64,000 bases of DNA from Boesenbergia rotunda (taxonomy: Eukaryota > Streptophyta > Magnoliopsida > Zingiberales > Zingiberaceae): positions 216,382 to 280,381 of the forward strand of contig JAGFNQ010001137.1 in NCBI GenBank assembly GCA_024364735.1, given 5' to 3'. The notes beneath the pieces are model-generated. The model searched no databases. It was not told the origin of the DNA and saw only the letters and a program-made list of their open reading frames with translations. Positions 31,681 through 43,860 of the stretch are shown here, one piece after another; the first letter of the stretch is position 1; every line of letters starts with the position of its first letter. The translations under genes and the position numbers were made by a program.

Positions 31681-33987
31681 TGTTAGTGATATGAGAGAAG
31701 TGTCCTAAGGCAATCGCCTTATGATGTAAACATTTATATTAATAAATGACAATTCACTATTTGAGTATACATGTTTTGTGTATTTGATTGGGATCTTAAA
31801 CTCATCAACTGAATGTCCGCAATACAACTCACAGCATAAAGAATTTGTGATGGGATCACAACTAGTGATTATCTCTAATGTGCAATTGTGAAGTATTGAA
31901 ATTATCCCTAGTCGATGAATTGATAAAAACGGACACTATCAATTCTGTTGAGACTAGCATGGGTTATTCTCTAATCAGCTGATTTTCACTGGCTGGTGAC
32001 ATTGGGATGTCCGGAGATAAACATGGATGCTAGTTAAGGGAACTAGTTCATTGGAGTGACTAGCTGTAAAACTTCATATGGTTATCTATAAAGATATGTC
32101 AATGAAGTTCTTACTGCAGCTTAAGTGCGATGTTCCTTTGACTTGCGGTGTTCAAGTCATCTTGGTCATGGAGACTTATACTTTAACATCTTAAGCAAGC
32201 ATCTCCAAGGAGGTGTGGACCCAGGATGATTGGGTATGAGCCGAAGTGCCCGAAGATGTTTGAACAGCCTACAAAGGATTCACCACTCCTTGCGAGGAGA
32301 TGTATACCCAGGCCTATCGTCGGATTGTTACTCAAAACCTCTGGCCAGAGTATATCATGTTAAGAGTGCGAGTCTCTTAAATACATGAGAGTAATTAGAA
32401 ATCCAAAGGACGAGAAAGACATTACTTGGGCTAGGTGTGACGTAGTCAGCCTAGTGGGGACTGACACAAATAGACCGTGTCCTGAACCAAGTGGGTATAA
32501 GGTGGTGAAGGGAATGGGGCACGATTCATTAGAGCTGCTGAAGGGTTTCAGAATAATTTCTTCTGAGGTCAAACCGTTGATCTTTCGATTAATTGGGGAT
32601 CATGATGTACTACTAGGTGTCACTCATGATCGTTCTATAATTGGTTGATTATTGACGGCCAACATAAATCGAAAGCCTATTTAGTCACACGCACTACGAG
32701 TAATCCAAGGGATTTAAAACGAGTTGAAAATTAGATTTTCCGATCAAGAGAAATACGTCGAATCTGAGTTAATCAGAGGCGCAATGGAAGCTAAAATTGG
32801 CTAAGTCTTTTGAAGGCTTATTGGGCGAATTAAATGAGTTTAATTCGCGATTGGTGGGGCTTGATTGGCCGGCCAAGGAGGGTGCCAAACCCCTTGGTTT
32901 GGCCGGCCACCTATTGGGGAGAAAACCAATTAATTTTGGATTAATTAATAAAATAAATCTAGTGTGATTTGTTTTATAAATTATGAATAAATAAATTTAT
33001 ATAAAGAAATTTATATAAATAAATTTATAATTTATTCTTTTTATGGAAGTTAAAATAATCCATGAATTGGTTTATTTTAAATTTATAAAATCAATTATGA
33101 ATTGATTTTTCCATAATAAGAAAGTTTATAAATTTCTTATAAAATTTATTCCATAATTTAAAAGAGAAGAAAATTTTGTTTTATTATAACTTAGTTATAA
33201 TAAGACTAGGCTTAACAGAATAAGTCATAAGAAATTTTATAAGATAAAAATTCTTATGATAACTAATTCCGTTAATTCTGTTAAAGAGGAGACTTAGCGA
33301 GGGAGAAGCAACTATATAAGGAACCATAGGCAAGCCTTGGATTCCCAATCAATAATCGGGTATTGATATAGAGCTCCTTCTCTCTCTCTCTTTATCTTCT
33401 CCTTCCCTTCTCCCCACCTAGGGCCGGCGCTCACATTGAAGCTTCTAGGGCCAGCGCCCCTTGAAGCACCTTCCTCCATCTAGGGCCGGCGCAAATCCCT
33501 CCTCCCCTCTTGGTTGCCGTGAGCTATCAAGAAGAAGGAGAAGCCAATCAAGAAGAAGAAGAAGCGGATCTCATCTCCTTCCCTCTCGGAATTCGATTCC
33601 GTTTCTTGGTGGTTAGTTTCCTATTTTTCTCTTGTTCTTCTTTGTTGTGCCTATAGAGAATCTAGTAGTTCTCGTCGGCACAAAACTCGTGACTTTGCGA
33701 AGTCATCCCGAAGAGAACTCAGCGTGGACGTGAATAGAGGCGAAGCTTCCAAGGGACGCTACGGTTGGATCTCGTCCCTTTCTTCGAGTTACGCGAGGTA
33801 CAAAGTAAATTAGTTTACTTTTCCACAATGTTTTAATTTATGATTATGTCAACACATCATAAGGTTGCATGCTAGATACGTGGTTAAAATAATTTAGGAA
33901 ATTATTTTATGCTAATTCTTCCGCTGCATGAAAAAATTTAAAATTTTACGAACCCGTATCCTTGTCGACATGCACCCGGTCCCAACA
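31681..33987 (+). repeat. Solo LTR of the C3 family
   Basis: 2,307 bp, TGTTAGTGATATG...CGGTCCCAACA, flanked by the perfect duplication CATGA (31676-31680, 33988-33992). It has no purine tract before it and no primer site after it, so it is a solo LTR and not part of C3's own pair. More diverged from the C3 LTRs than they are from each other. Carries its own TATA box, GGCCGGCC hairpin (32865-32908) and small frame (32385-32648). Confidence 0.9.
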
Positions 33988-33992
33988 CATGA

Positions 33993-34691
33993 ATGTGCTT
34001 AGAAAAGAAAGGATGAGACCCAAAACCCCTTACAAAATATTAAGGCCAACACCTTCCATTAATATGGTTAGAACCGGAGTTTTGTTTCTCGTTTGGGTTA
34101 ATGGACACATCCATGCCCGGCTTGAACCTTAATATATTCAAACCATGGAATTAGTTTATGATTAATATAGTTGGAGTCAGAGGTCAATCCTTAGTTTTGG
34201 TTGTTGGACACATCCAAGCCTGACTAAACGGTTGAATGAACTCCAACCATATTAAAACTATTTCTTGATTAATGGGTCAGCCTTAATCTTGGAGCATCGA
34301 TTTGTTGTGCCACAGCCAAGGTCGATGTAAAGAGAGGTGCAGTTGGGTGCTATGTATATTGTTGCATACTTGTTAATGAGTTAACAACCCAATGTTTTAT
34401 GCAAACATTCAATTAGTTGATAGCATAAAGTGATAGTTACATATATGTGATATGTAATCGGTATAATTACCTACTTTCATAGCTAAGAATAACTTGATGG
34501 CCACAGCCATGGTTGTTCTTATCTATGGTTGGATATCAGCCTATTTGGAGATGTTCCTACGATCTCCCGAATTGATAAAAAGGGTTATTCAATTCGAAAA
34601 ATAAATAGGATTTAATTAATGTATGTTGATGCATTCTTTATCATTCTTCTCACATAAGCTCAATTTGTATTTCTAGGATAATCACTCGATC
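33993..34691 (+). other. C3 leader, part 2
   Basis: No gene. Has a twice-repeated theme around GGTTAG/GTTGGAGTC...GGACACATCCA (34070-34250) and repeated GCCACAGCCA motifs (34311, 34500). Ends directly before the gag ATG. Confidence 0.55.
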
Positions 34692-35080
34692 ATGTCTTCT
34701 CTGAATTTGCGTTCCATTTTGGACACCAATAAGCTGACTGGGCCAAACTTCATGGACTGGCTTAGAAACCTGAGGATAGTCCTCAAGGCAGAAAAGCTTG
34801 CTTATGTCCTTGAAGAGCAACTTCCCAACCGTCCTCCTGATGATGCAACTCCAGACCAGTTTCCTGAGTTGCTCAACTTGCTGAAGACTGTAGAGCCTTC
34901 TGTAAAGTAGGATCAGAAGACGATACTGTTAGTTGGTTCCTCAAAGAAAGGTTCTAAGAGGAAGCCCAAAGAACAAAATAAGGGAAGAAAGAAAAAGGCC
35001 AAAAAGACTGAAAAGGCACTTGCCATCACTGTGGTAAGGAGGGCCACTGGCGAAGAAACTGCAAGGTTTATCTTGAGTCC
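34692..35080 (+). pseudogene. gag: C3 gag, internally deleted
   Basis: ATG at 34692 opens a copia Gag N-terminus (DTNKLTGPNFMDWLRNLRI). After DDATPDQ the sequence passes directly to PELLNLLKTVEPSVK, so most of the central capsid part (roughly 100 or more codons by comparison with usual copia Gag) is missing. TAG at 34908-34910 follows. In another frame a CCHC knuckle CHHCGKEGHWRRNC is at 35021-35062, leading into the protease frame. Confidence 0.82.
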
Positions 35081-36481
35081 TTGAAGAAGAAGGCATCCGA
35101 TGCCCCATCCTCTTCAGGCATCTTCGTTATTGAATGTCACTCTATTTCCTCGTACACCTGGGTACTTGATACTGGGTGTAGCTCACATATATGTAATGAC
35201 ATACACGGGCTAAGGAATAGAAGAAGACTCGTCAAGGGAGAAGCGAATTTGCGAGTTGGAAATGGAGCAAAGATTGCTGCTATTGCCATCGGAACATATT
35301 TGCTAAAGCTCCCTACTGGACTTGTCTTAGAATTGGATAATTGTTATTTTGTTCCTTCGTTAATAAAGAACATTGTATCTATTTCATGCTTGAATGAAAA
35401 GGGTTACCATTTAACTTTTAGTAACAATTGTTGTTACATAACTTTAAATGGTGTTCTTTATGGGACTGGAACTTTATGCAATGGTATCTACACGTTAGAT
35501 TTATCCGGTGACGTTTTCAATATCGAAGTTAGCAACAAACGTGCTCGAATAGATAATCGAATAGACTCCTATACGTGGCATTGTCGTCTTGGCCATGTAA
35601 GTAAGAAACGCATGACCAAATTACACCGATGTGGAATTCTGGAATCATTTGAACCCGGTTCATTTGATACATGCGAATCATGCTTAAAAGGCAAGATGGC
35701 CAAATTACCCTTTTCCGGAAAAGGTAATCCAGTGGGATAATTGCTTGGTCTAATACATACTGATGTATGTGGACCAATGTCAACTCCTGCACAAGGAGGC
35801 TATAGCTACTTCATTACCTTTATCGATGATCACTCACGATTCGGGTATGTGTTCTTGATGAAACACAAATCTGAAGCTTTTGAGAAATTCAAAGAGTTCA
35901 GAAATGAAGTAGAGAAACAGCTTGGCAAAAGTATAAAGATACTTCGATCCGATCGGGGTGGTGAATACTTGAGTCAAGAGTTTCAAGATTATCTTAAGGA
36001 CAATATGATATTGTCTCAATGGACTCCGCCGTATACACCACAGCATAATGGTGTATCTGAAAGGCGTAACCGAACCTTGATGGATATGGTTAGATCCATG
36101 ATGAACCATGCAACTCTTCCAAAATCCTTTTCGGGCTATGCACTTAAGACAGCTGTTTACTTGCTAAACAGAGTCCCGACCAAGGTAGTCTCTACTACTC
36201 CATATGAGATATGGAATAGCAAGAAACCTCACTTAACTCACCTTAAGATATGGGGTTGTCCTGCTTATGTGAAGCAGACTGTATCAGACAAATTGGATGC
36301 TAAGTCTGATAAATGTATATTTATTGGATACCCTAAGGAAATGAAGGTTTACCAATTCTATCATCCCTTGGAACAAAAGGTGTTTGTTTCAAGGCATGCT
36401 GTATTTCTGGAAAAGAATTTCTTTTACAAGAAAACAGTGGGAGTAGCATTGAACTTGAAGAAGTTCAAGAGACTCCAATAG
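35081..36481 (+). pseudogene. pol: C3 pol, protease and integrase part, broken
   Basis: Protease: YTWVLDTGCSSHICND (DTG). Pre-integrase zinc part: WHCRLGHVSKKRM ... CESCLKGKMAK (H-x4-H, C-x2-C). TAA at 35738-35740, after which the same frame continues with the integrase core: IHTDVCGPM, LRSDRGGEY, GVSERRNRT (DDE). Stop at 36479-36481 after KKFKRLQ; the region to the RT (36482-36759) is in other frames. Confidence 0.88.
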
Positions 36482-38229
36482 ATATTACAGAGACACCTAG
36501 TCTAGACCCACAACCAATAACTCATAATGATGAGCTATCAGTTGAACCTAAAACAACACCACTTCTTCGTAAATCTGATAGGACACGCAATATTCCAGAG
36601 AGATACGGATTTCTCGTAAGTGAATCGAACGACGTGTTACTCATTAGCAATGACGAACCTATCAGTTATGATGATGTTCTGAAAAGTTCAGAAAGGGACA
36701 AATGGCTTGAAGCCATGAAGTCGGAAATGGATTCCATGTACTAAAATCAAGTATGGGACTTGGTTAACCCACCTGAAGGGATTAAGCCCATAGGGTGCAA
36801 GTGGGTTTTCAAGAAGAAAACTGACATGGAAGGTAATGTTGTTACCTTTAAGGCTAGATTAGTGGCAAAAGGATATCGTCAGAAACAAGGGATTGATTAT
36901 GACGAAACCTATTCGCCAGTAGCTATGCTTAAATCTATTCGGATGCTCCTGGCCATAGCAGCTCATTATGATTATGAGATATGGCAGATGGATGTGAAAA
37001 CAGCTTTCCTTAATGAAAACCTGCTTGAGGATGTATACATGATACAACCAGAAGGTTTCACATCGGTTGATAAAACCAAAATATGTAAGCTTCGACGATC
37101 CATATATGGACTGAAGCAAGCATCCAGGAGCTGGAACATCCGTTTTGATGAGACAATCAAAGAGTTTGATTTCTCACAAAAATCCTGACGAACCTTGTGT
37201 GTACAAGAAGGTTAGTGGGAGTGCAGTCGTATTCCTAGTGTTATATGTCGATGACATATTACTTATAGGAAACGATATATCAGTCTTACAGTCGGTTAAA
37301 ATTTGGTTGTCCAAAACTTTCTCCATGAAAGACCTGGGAGAAGCAACCTATATCCTTGGGATTAGAATCTATAGAGATAGATCAAAACAGTTGCTTGGTC
37401 TTTCGCAGTCTACGTATATAGACCGAGTGCTAAAAAGGTTTAGCATGTCGGAATCCAAGAAAGGTTAACTTCCCATCAGGCATGGGATCAACCTTTCAAA
37501 GTCTATGTGTCCGCGCACAGAAGACGAGAGGATTTGCATGAATAAGATTCCCTATGCATCCGCGATAGGATCTATCATGTATGCTATGTTATGTACAAGG
37601 CCCGATGTATCGTATGCCTTGAGCGTCACAAGCAGATACCAGTCGGATCCAGGAATGGATCATTGGGCGGCTGTCAAGACAATCCTTAAGTACTTAAGAA
37701 GAACTAAGGATGTGTTCCTAATATATGGAGAAGGAGATATGGTAATACGTGGGTATACAGATGCTAGTTTCCAGACAGATAAGGATGACTCCAAATCGCA
37801 TCTGGATACGTATTTACTTTGAATGGAGGCGCAGTAAGTTGGAAATGTTCCAAACAAGACACCGTAGCGGATTCTACCACGGAAGCGGAATATATCGCAG
37901 CTTCGAAAGCAGCAAAGGAAGCAGTCTGGATCAAGAAGTTTGTCTCCGAACATGGCGTGGTTCCAACCATTGATGAAGCAGTGCCGGTTTACTGCGACAA
38001 CAATGGAGCTATTGCACAAGCAAAAGAACCAAGGTCTCATCAGCGATCCAAACACGTGCTTCGCCGCTATCATCTGATCAGAGAGATTATAAGTAGGAAT
38101 GATATACAAATTGAGAAAATTCCCACTGAAAGGAATTTAGCGGATCCTTTAACTAAGGCCTTGCCTCAGAGCAAGTTTGAGGGTCATGTTAGAACCTGTG
38201 GTATTGGATACTGTAGCGATTGGCATTAG
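36482..38229 (+). pseudogene. pol: C3 pol, reverse transcriptase and RNase H part, broken
   Basis: RT: GCKWVFKKKTD, KARLVAKGYRQ, WQMDVKTAFLNE, then a frame change near 37165-37185 before LYVDDILLIGND. RNase H: GYTDASFQTDKDD (about 37755), a frame change near 37800-37820, then STTEAEYIAASKA, VYCDNNGAI and LADPLTKALPQ. A TAA near 37465 separates RT from RNase H, and TAA near 36742 precedes the RT (MDSMY*NQVWDLV). The end at 38229 (TAG) looks natural and is followed at once by the purine tract. Confidence 0.86.
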
Positions 38230-38231
38230 GC

Positions 38232-38243
38232 CAAGTGGGAGTT
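38232..38243 (+). other. C3 polypurine tract
   Basis: AAGTGGGAGTTT, abutting the 3' LTR; the usual plus-strand priming site. Confidence 0.75.
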
Positions 38244-40473
38244 TGTTAGTGATATGAGAGAAGTGTCCTAAGGCAATCGCCTTATGATTGTAAACATTTA
38301 TTTTAATAAATGAAAATTCACTATTTGAGTATACATGTTTGTGTATTTGATTGGGATCTTAAACTCATCTACTGAATGTCCGCAATACAATTCACAGTAT
38401 AAGAGAATTTGTGATGAGATCACAACTAGTGATTATCTCTACATGTGCAATTGTGAAGTATTGAAAATATCCCTAGTCGATGAATTGATAAAAACGGACA
38501 CTATCAATTCTGTTGAGACTAGCATGGGTTATTCTCTAATCAACTGATTCTCACTGGCTGGTGACATTGGGATGTCCGGAGATAAACATGGATGCTAGTT
38601 AAGGGAACTAGTTCATTGGAGTGACTAGCTGTAAAACTTCATATGGTAATCTATATAGATATGTCAGTGAAGTTCTTACTGCAGCTTAAGTGCGATGTTC
38701 CTTTGACTTGCGGTGTTCAAGTCATCTTGGTCATGGAGACTTATACTTTAACATCTTAAGCAAGCATCTCCAAGGAGGTGTGGACCTAGGATGATTGGGT
38801 ATAAGCCGAAGTGCCCGAAGATGTTTGAACAGCCTATAAAGGATTCACCACTCCTTGCGAGGAGATGTATACCCAGGCCTATCGTCGGATTGTTACTCAA
38901 AAGTCTCTGGCCAGAGCATGTCATGTTTAGAGTATGAGTCTCTTAAATACATGAGAGTAATTAGAAATCCAAAGGACGAGAAAGACACTACTTGGGCTAG
39001 GTGTGACGTAGTCAGCCTAGTGGGGACTGACACACACAGACCATGTCCTGAACCAAGTGGGTATAAGATGGTGAAGGGAATGGGGCACGATTCATTAGAG
39101 CTGCTGAAGGGTTTCAGAATTACTTCTGAGGTCAACCGTTGATCTTTCGATTAATTGGGGGTCATGATGTACTACTAGGTGCCACTCATGATCGTTCTAT
39201 AATTAGTTGATTATAGACGGCCAACATAAATCGAAAGCCTATTTAGTCACACGCACTACGAGTAATCCGAGGGATTTAAAACGAGTTGAAAATTGGATTT
39301 TTCGATCAAGAGAAATAAGTCGAATCTGAGTTAATCAGAGGCGCAACGGAAGCTAAAAATGGCTAAGTCTTTTGAAGGCTTATTGGGCGAATTAAATGAG
39401 TTTAATTCGCGATGGGCTCGGCTCGGTTTGGCCGGCCACCACTTGGGGAGAAAACCAATTTATTTTGTTTAATTAATAAAATAAATTTAGCGCGATTTGT
39501 TTTATAAATTATGGATAAATAAATTTGTATAAAGAAATTTATATAAAAAAATTTATAGAAATTTATTCTTTTTATGGAAATTAAAATGATCCATGGAATG
39601 GTTTATTTTAATCAATTATGAATTGATTTTTTCATAATAAGAAAATTTATAAATTTCTTGTAAAAATTTATTCCATAATAAAAGGAGAGATGTATTTGTT
39701 TTATTATAAAGTTAGTTATAATAAAACTTGGCTTAAACGGAATAATTCATAAGAAAATTTATAGGATAAATTTCTTATGAAAATTCTGTTAAGAAGGAGA
39801 CTTGGCAAGGGAGAGGCTACTATATAAAGGAACCAAAGGCAAGCCTTGAATTCCTAATTGAGTAATCAAGAGATCTAGTAGTTCTCTCCCTCTCTCTCTT
39901 ATTCTCTCCTTCTCCCTTCCTCCTAGGGCCGGCGCCCTCCTCTACTTGCTAGGGCCGGCGCACATCCACCCTAGGGCCAGCGCACCACCCTCCCTTGAGG
40001 TTGCCGTGGGTCATCATCACCAAGGAGAAGCCAACCAAGAAGAAGAAGAAGCGGATCGCAACTCCTTCCTTCCCGGAATTTAGATTCCGTTTCTTGGTGG
40101 TTAGTTTCCTTTCTTCTCTCTTGATATTCTAGTTGTGTCTTTGGAGAATCTAGTAGTTCTCGTCGACACAAAACTCGTGGCTTTGCGAAGTCATCCCGAA
40201 GAGAACTCGGCGTGGACGCGAATAGAGGCGGAGCTTCCAAGGGACGCTACGGTTGGATCTCGTCCCTTACTTCGAGTTACGCAAGGTACTAAGTAAATTA
40301 GTTTACTTTTTCGCAAAATTTTAATTTATGATCATGTCCACACATCATAAGGTCGCATGCTAGATACGTGGTTAAAATAATTTGAGAAATTATTTATGCT
40401 AATTCTTCCGCTGCACGTAAATATTTTAAAATTTACGAACCTATATCCTTGTCAACATCACCCGGTCCCAACA
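38244..40473 (+). repeat. C3 3' LTR
   Basis: 2,230 bp, partner of 28352-30613. Lacks the GGCCGGCC hairpin body: only one GGCCGGCC remains at about 39430-39437. Small frame at 38855-39142. TATA box at 39821-39829. Confidence 0.9.
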
Positions 40474-40535
40474 CTCAAAGGTCCAAGTGATTGGCTATAT
40501 TCACCCCCCCCTCTCTAGCCATCCGGGTTCCAACA
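40474..40535 (+). repeat. SIRE-like 3' LTR, terminal 62 bp
   Basis: Begins with the C3 target duplication CTCAA and ends ATCCGGGTTCCAACA, matching 9367-9428. The C run is longer here (TCACCCCCCCC). Followed by the SIRE-like target duplication GATAA (40536-40540). Confidence 0.9.
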
Positions 40536-41211
40536 GATAATAAGATAATCAAATCGTGTTTCATAAAATAAACCAAACCATAATGAGTACAATCATCAAT
40601 AAAAGAAATATAATATCTTGATCCCCTAATGTAGATAATTAGAGATTGGGGATCATTGGGCAAGGCTATACACGCAATCTAACTTTGTCAAACAATATCA
40701 ATTAGAAACAGATATTCACGTACTTCAGCAATAAGATATGGGCATCCAAGATCTGTATTCTTCCATATCAGAACTATAAGACCAGTTGACACTTAGTGGT
40801 TGATTACTAGATTTCTATGAAGTATTCTAATGTAGCAATGGTGGTTGTTGAGGTCATTGCTACTGTTATTATTGCTGCGGTGGTCATTTTTGCTGCTGTA
40901 GTAGTTTCCCTTTATTCAACAATAATGGGCACTGAGACTTCCAGTGTCCCTTGTCTTTCCAATAAGTACATTCATCATTAAAAACCTTCGAAGTCAACCT
41001 ATTTTGATTATAAGGTGGAGGTCGTTGTGGTGCTGTAAACGTTGATGGTGTAGATGGTGCAATAGTTCTCTTATTAACCTTAGACTTAAGGCAAATCTGC
41101 TCAACTAGTAGTGCATGTACCATTGAATCAACGGAAGGGAGAGGACTACGATAAAAAATTATCCCATGCAATCCTTCAAAATCATTAGAGTCATCAAGAA
41201 TTAGACTAGAC
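40536..41211 (-). pseudogene. Old copia fragment: Gag zinc knuckle and start of integrase
   Basis: Minus strand. 40884-41171 reads a Gag C-terminus with a damaged knuckle (CTYWKDKGHWKSQC, second Cys replaced). 40540-40663 reads IRGSRYYISFIDDCTHYGL, VYFMKHD, the start of a copia integrase core; it continues at 7209-7294 beyond the SIRE-like insertion. The protease part between them (40664-40883) is not recognisable, so it is deleted or decayed. This is the oldest layer of this section. Confidence 0.7.
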
Positions 41212-42172
41212 TATTGAGGCAATCTATGGTTCATGAGACCATGTGTTTTGATATTTGGAAAAAGGTTTAATTTATGTTTACTCTTGTATTTGATATGTGT
41301 ATTTGAGTGTGCAAGTTTGTAGGATCCACATATGACTCAGCTTGACAGCTTTAGGTCTGGTGAAGGATAAAGAGGCATCCAAGAGATCATGGGCAAGGCA
41401 GCAACGATGAGCCGAGGGAAGCACACTTTGAGGCATATGCGAAGGATGACTTGTGGAAATGAGACGTGGGCTTGTATGTATCCGAGGGACGAGAGCTAAA
41501 GTGAAGAAGGCTTGAAGGCAAGAGTCAAAGCTACAAAGGAAGAGTCAAGTGAGTCATGAGTGTCCAAGTGCGAGTGAACTATACTCGGGAAGGGAAACCC
41601 TAGGTTTAGGGTTTTACCAGTCAATTGGTATGAGATTAGTCGACTGGTAGAGGTCACAAAAAGATCAATCGACTGATCTTCTGTACAGTCAACTGGTGTC
41701 AGCTGAGAATTCGAACATTGCGATGTAACGTTCGGATTCAGCTGGATTAGTCGATTGGTGTTGGAACCAGTCGACTAATAATGGCTAGTTCGGCCACGAG
41801 CTCTATTTAAGGGAGCTCAGTTTAGCTAGTTAGGGTTGACGAAATTGGTCTTGGTTAAAGGCCAATTAGTAGTCTTTGTGCTCAGTGGTCTTGTGCGAGT
41901 TTGTGGTTAGATTTCTCCACGCACAATGAGATACATGAGCATAGCCGAAGGTTTTCCAAGGAGTTATCTGCCGAAGGATCGAGATCGTCCACCTTATGGA
42001 CAACTATGGAGTAGGATCTTTATCTCCAAACCACATTAAATGGTTTGTGTTCTTCTTGCTAGTTTATGTTAATTGTTATTCTGCTTGCCCACTAACATAA
42101 TAGGAAGAAGAACCGTAGATTTGGGGGCAACGTCTATTCACCCCTCCTCTAGCTAGGCCATTTATCTCAATA
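41212..42172 (+). repeat. A3 5' LTR
   Basis: Starts TATTGAGGCAATC (family consensus TGTTGAGGC) and ends near TCTCAATA before the primer site. Holds AGTCGACTGG-type sites (41637-41775, decayed) and TATTTAA (41804-41810) between GAGCTC arms (41798-41803 and 41813-41818). Confidence 0.78.
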
Positions 42173-42174
42173 AG

Positions 42175-42186
42175 TGGTATCAGAGC
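42175..42186 (+). other. A3 primer-binding site (tRNA-iMet)
   Basis: TGGTATCAGAGC. Identifies 41212-42172 as a 5' LTR. Confidence 0.9.
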
Positions 42187-42238
42187 AAAGGTTGGTCTTG
42201 TTGGACTAACCACCAAAGGAGCAAAGTGCTAGAGGAAA

Positions 42239-43860
42239 ATGAAGCTTGAAGAAAGAATTGGAGACGACATCACCATTCCACCTCCATATGATCACGAAAA
42301 TTTTGACTATTGGAGGTTGCGGGTGAAGATATGGTTTGATATGGATTGGGACATGATGATAGTCATAGAAGAACCATTTGAAGTCCCAACAGGCAAGCAT
42401 GGGAAAAAGCTCCGATCACGCTATTGAACCAAAGAGCAATAATCACAATCAATGGTAAATGAGAAAGTAATCTCAATTTTAATTAATATTTTGCCTAATG
42501 ATGTGTTTAGGAGTGTAGGTGACTACAAGTGTGCTCATGATTTATGGAGCAAAGTGATTTCTCTACATGAAAGCCCTACACAACCACAAGAAGAAGAGCC
42601 CAAGGAGATGGGCTTAATGGTCCAAGAAGAGGAGAAGGACAAATTAGACGAGGAATGAGCTCAATATCCGAGGAGGAGAAAGAAGAAGAAGCACCATCCA
42701 CCTCCTCTAGTGAAGTGGGACAAGAAGATGAGGGACAATCCACTTCCGAAAATGAAGAAATAGCATCCAAGGTTGAGGAGGAAGCCAAGACAAATGAAGA
42801 AGAGATCTTGGAAGTCAACCTTACAAGCACCACCACCAAAATAAAATCAAAAAACCACATCATTTACTTTGGGTGCAATGAGAAGGAACACTACAAGGAC
42901 AAGTATCTATTGGGTAAGAAAAAGAAGGTAACTCCTAAACACATTTCAATTTCTTTAAAATCTAACATGGGTTGTAGGAATGAGGAAGCCCAAAAGAAAA
43001 GAACAAAAATCATATGCTTCACATGTGGAGAGAAAGGACACTACCACACGAAGTGCCCAAGGAGTGGAGAATTCAAGAAATTGGCGTACTTGAAGAAGTG
43101 GGAGAAGAAGAAGAAGAAAAGCTCACATCAAGGGGGAGCTACAAGGGTAAGGGAGGTAATCCCTAATTTGAAATGTAATTCAAATTTAAATTTTCTCATG
43201 CATGCTAGGAATAATGTAAATAACTTACCCATGTAAAATTTTAGATTTAAATATCATAATAGAAATAAAGTCATTGTAGATTAAAACCCTAGGCAATTCA
43301 TTCATGATAAACCTTGACATGATAAACCTAAGGACCAAGGCATAAATCCCAAGAAGGAGAGACATATGCCTAGACAATTGGGTAGGTCTAGGAATGTCCA
43401 TGGTGGACATGTCGATTCTAGGTTTAGAAACCTAGAAAGGGAAAATCAAGATTTGAGGGCAAAGATTGAGAAATTAGAGATAACCCTAGATAGATTCACT
43501 ATTGGATTTAAGGGATTAGGTATGATGTTGGGGAGCCAAAAACCCAACAATGATAGATTAAGTTTGGGATACCGATCTAAGTCATCCAAAGCCAATGAAA
43601 AGATATATACTAGGTAACATATAACTATGGCAAGAATGAGAAGTCCAAAAATGACAAGGGAGTGTCATTTAAAGGAAAGAAGAACATAACCAAAGACAAG
43701 ATATCCAAGGTTAAGAAAGTTAGGTTTATAGGCTAAGAATCACCGGAAGTACACCGGTATGGCCTAGTGATTGTGGATGAGTCACCTAGGGAGATGGCTA
43801 AGGCTAAGAGCTCAAGCGGGAGCTCTAAGAGCCAAGTTGAGACTCATGGTTAATGGATCA
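42239..43860 (+). pseudogene. gag: A3 gag, heavily broken
   Basis: ATG at 42239; N-terminus IPPPYDHENFDYW and a HGKKLRSRY motif, then TGA near 42425. Further fragments: NEKVISILINILPND (42452 on), an acidic linker, knuckles YFGCNEKEHYKDKY (three ligands lost or altered) and CFTCGEKGHYHTKC (intact), a coiled-coil-like RENQDLRAKIEKLE, and GFKGLGMMLGS...RLSLGYRS (to 43617). Many stops; older than the A1 and A5 gag copies. Confidence 0.8.

Larger units (their letters stand above)
28352..40473 (+). mobile_element. C3: Ty1/copia (Tork/Angela-like) element with long LTRs
   Basis: TGTTAGTGATATGAG at 28352 to CGGTCCCAACA ending at 40473, with perfect target duplication CTCAA (28347-28351, 40474-40478). 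LTRs are 2.26 and 2.23 kb. About 9.8 kb without the solo LTR that sits in its leader. Gene order protease-integrase-RT-RNase H is copia type; RT style suggests the Tork/Angela group (moderate confidence). Gag is internally deleted and pol has several breaks, so the copy is defective. It lies in the 3' LTR of the SIRE-like element. Confidence 0.92.
7295..40535 (+). mobile_element. SIRE/Maximus-like Ty1/copia element with env-like gene, hosting two nested elements
   Basis: LTRs at 7295-9428 and 26246-28351 plus 40474-40535 flank gag, pol and an env-like region. A perfect 5-bp target duplication GATAA lies at 7290-7294 and 40536-40540. Removing nested G1 and C3 leaves about 12.5 kb. Gene order gag-protease-integrase-RT-RNase H, a large charged Gag, long LTRs and an extra gene after pol fit the SIRE/Maximus lineage; the lineage call is inference from motif style. 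All reading frames carry stops or frameshifts, so this copy is not autonomous. Confidence 0.9.

Noticed and set aside
34692..34910. A short intact protein gene of 72 codons
   Set aside because: It is the N-terminus of a copia Gag followed by an internal deletion and a stop, not a separate gene.
6233..42172. A2 3' LTR and A3 5' LTR as the two LTRs of one element enclosing everything between
   Set aside because: The left one follows a purine tract and the right one precedes a primer site, the reverse of what a pair enclosing an internal region would show; they also differ by about a fifth by eye.
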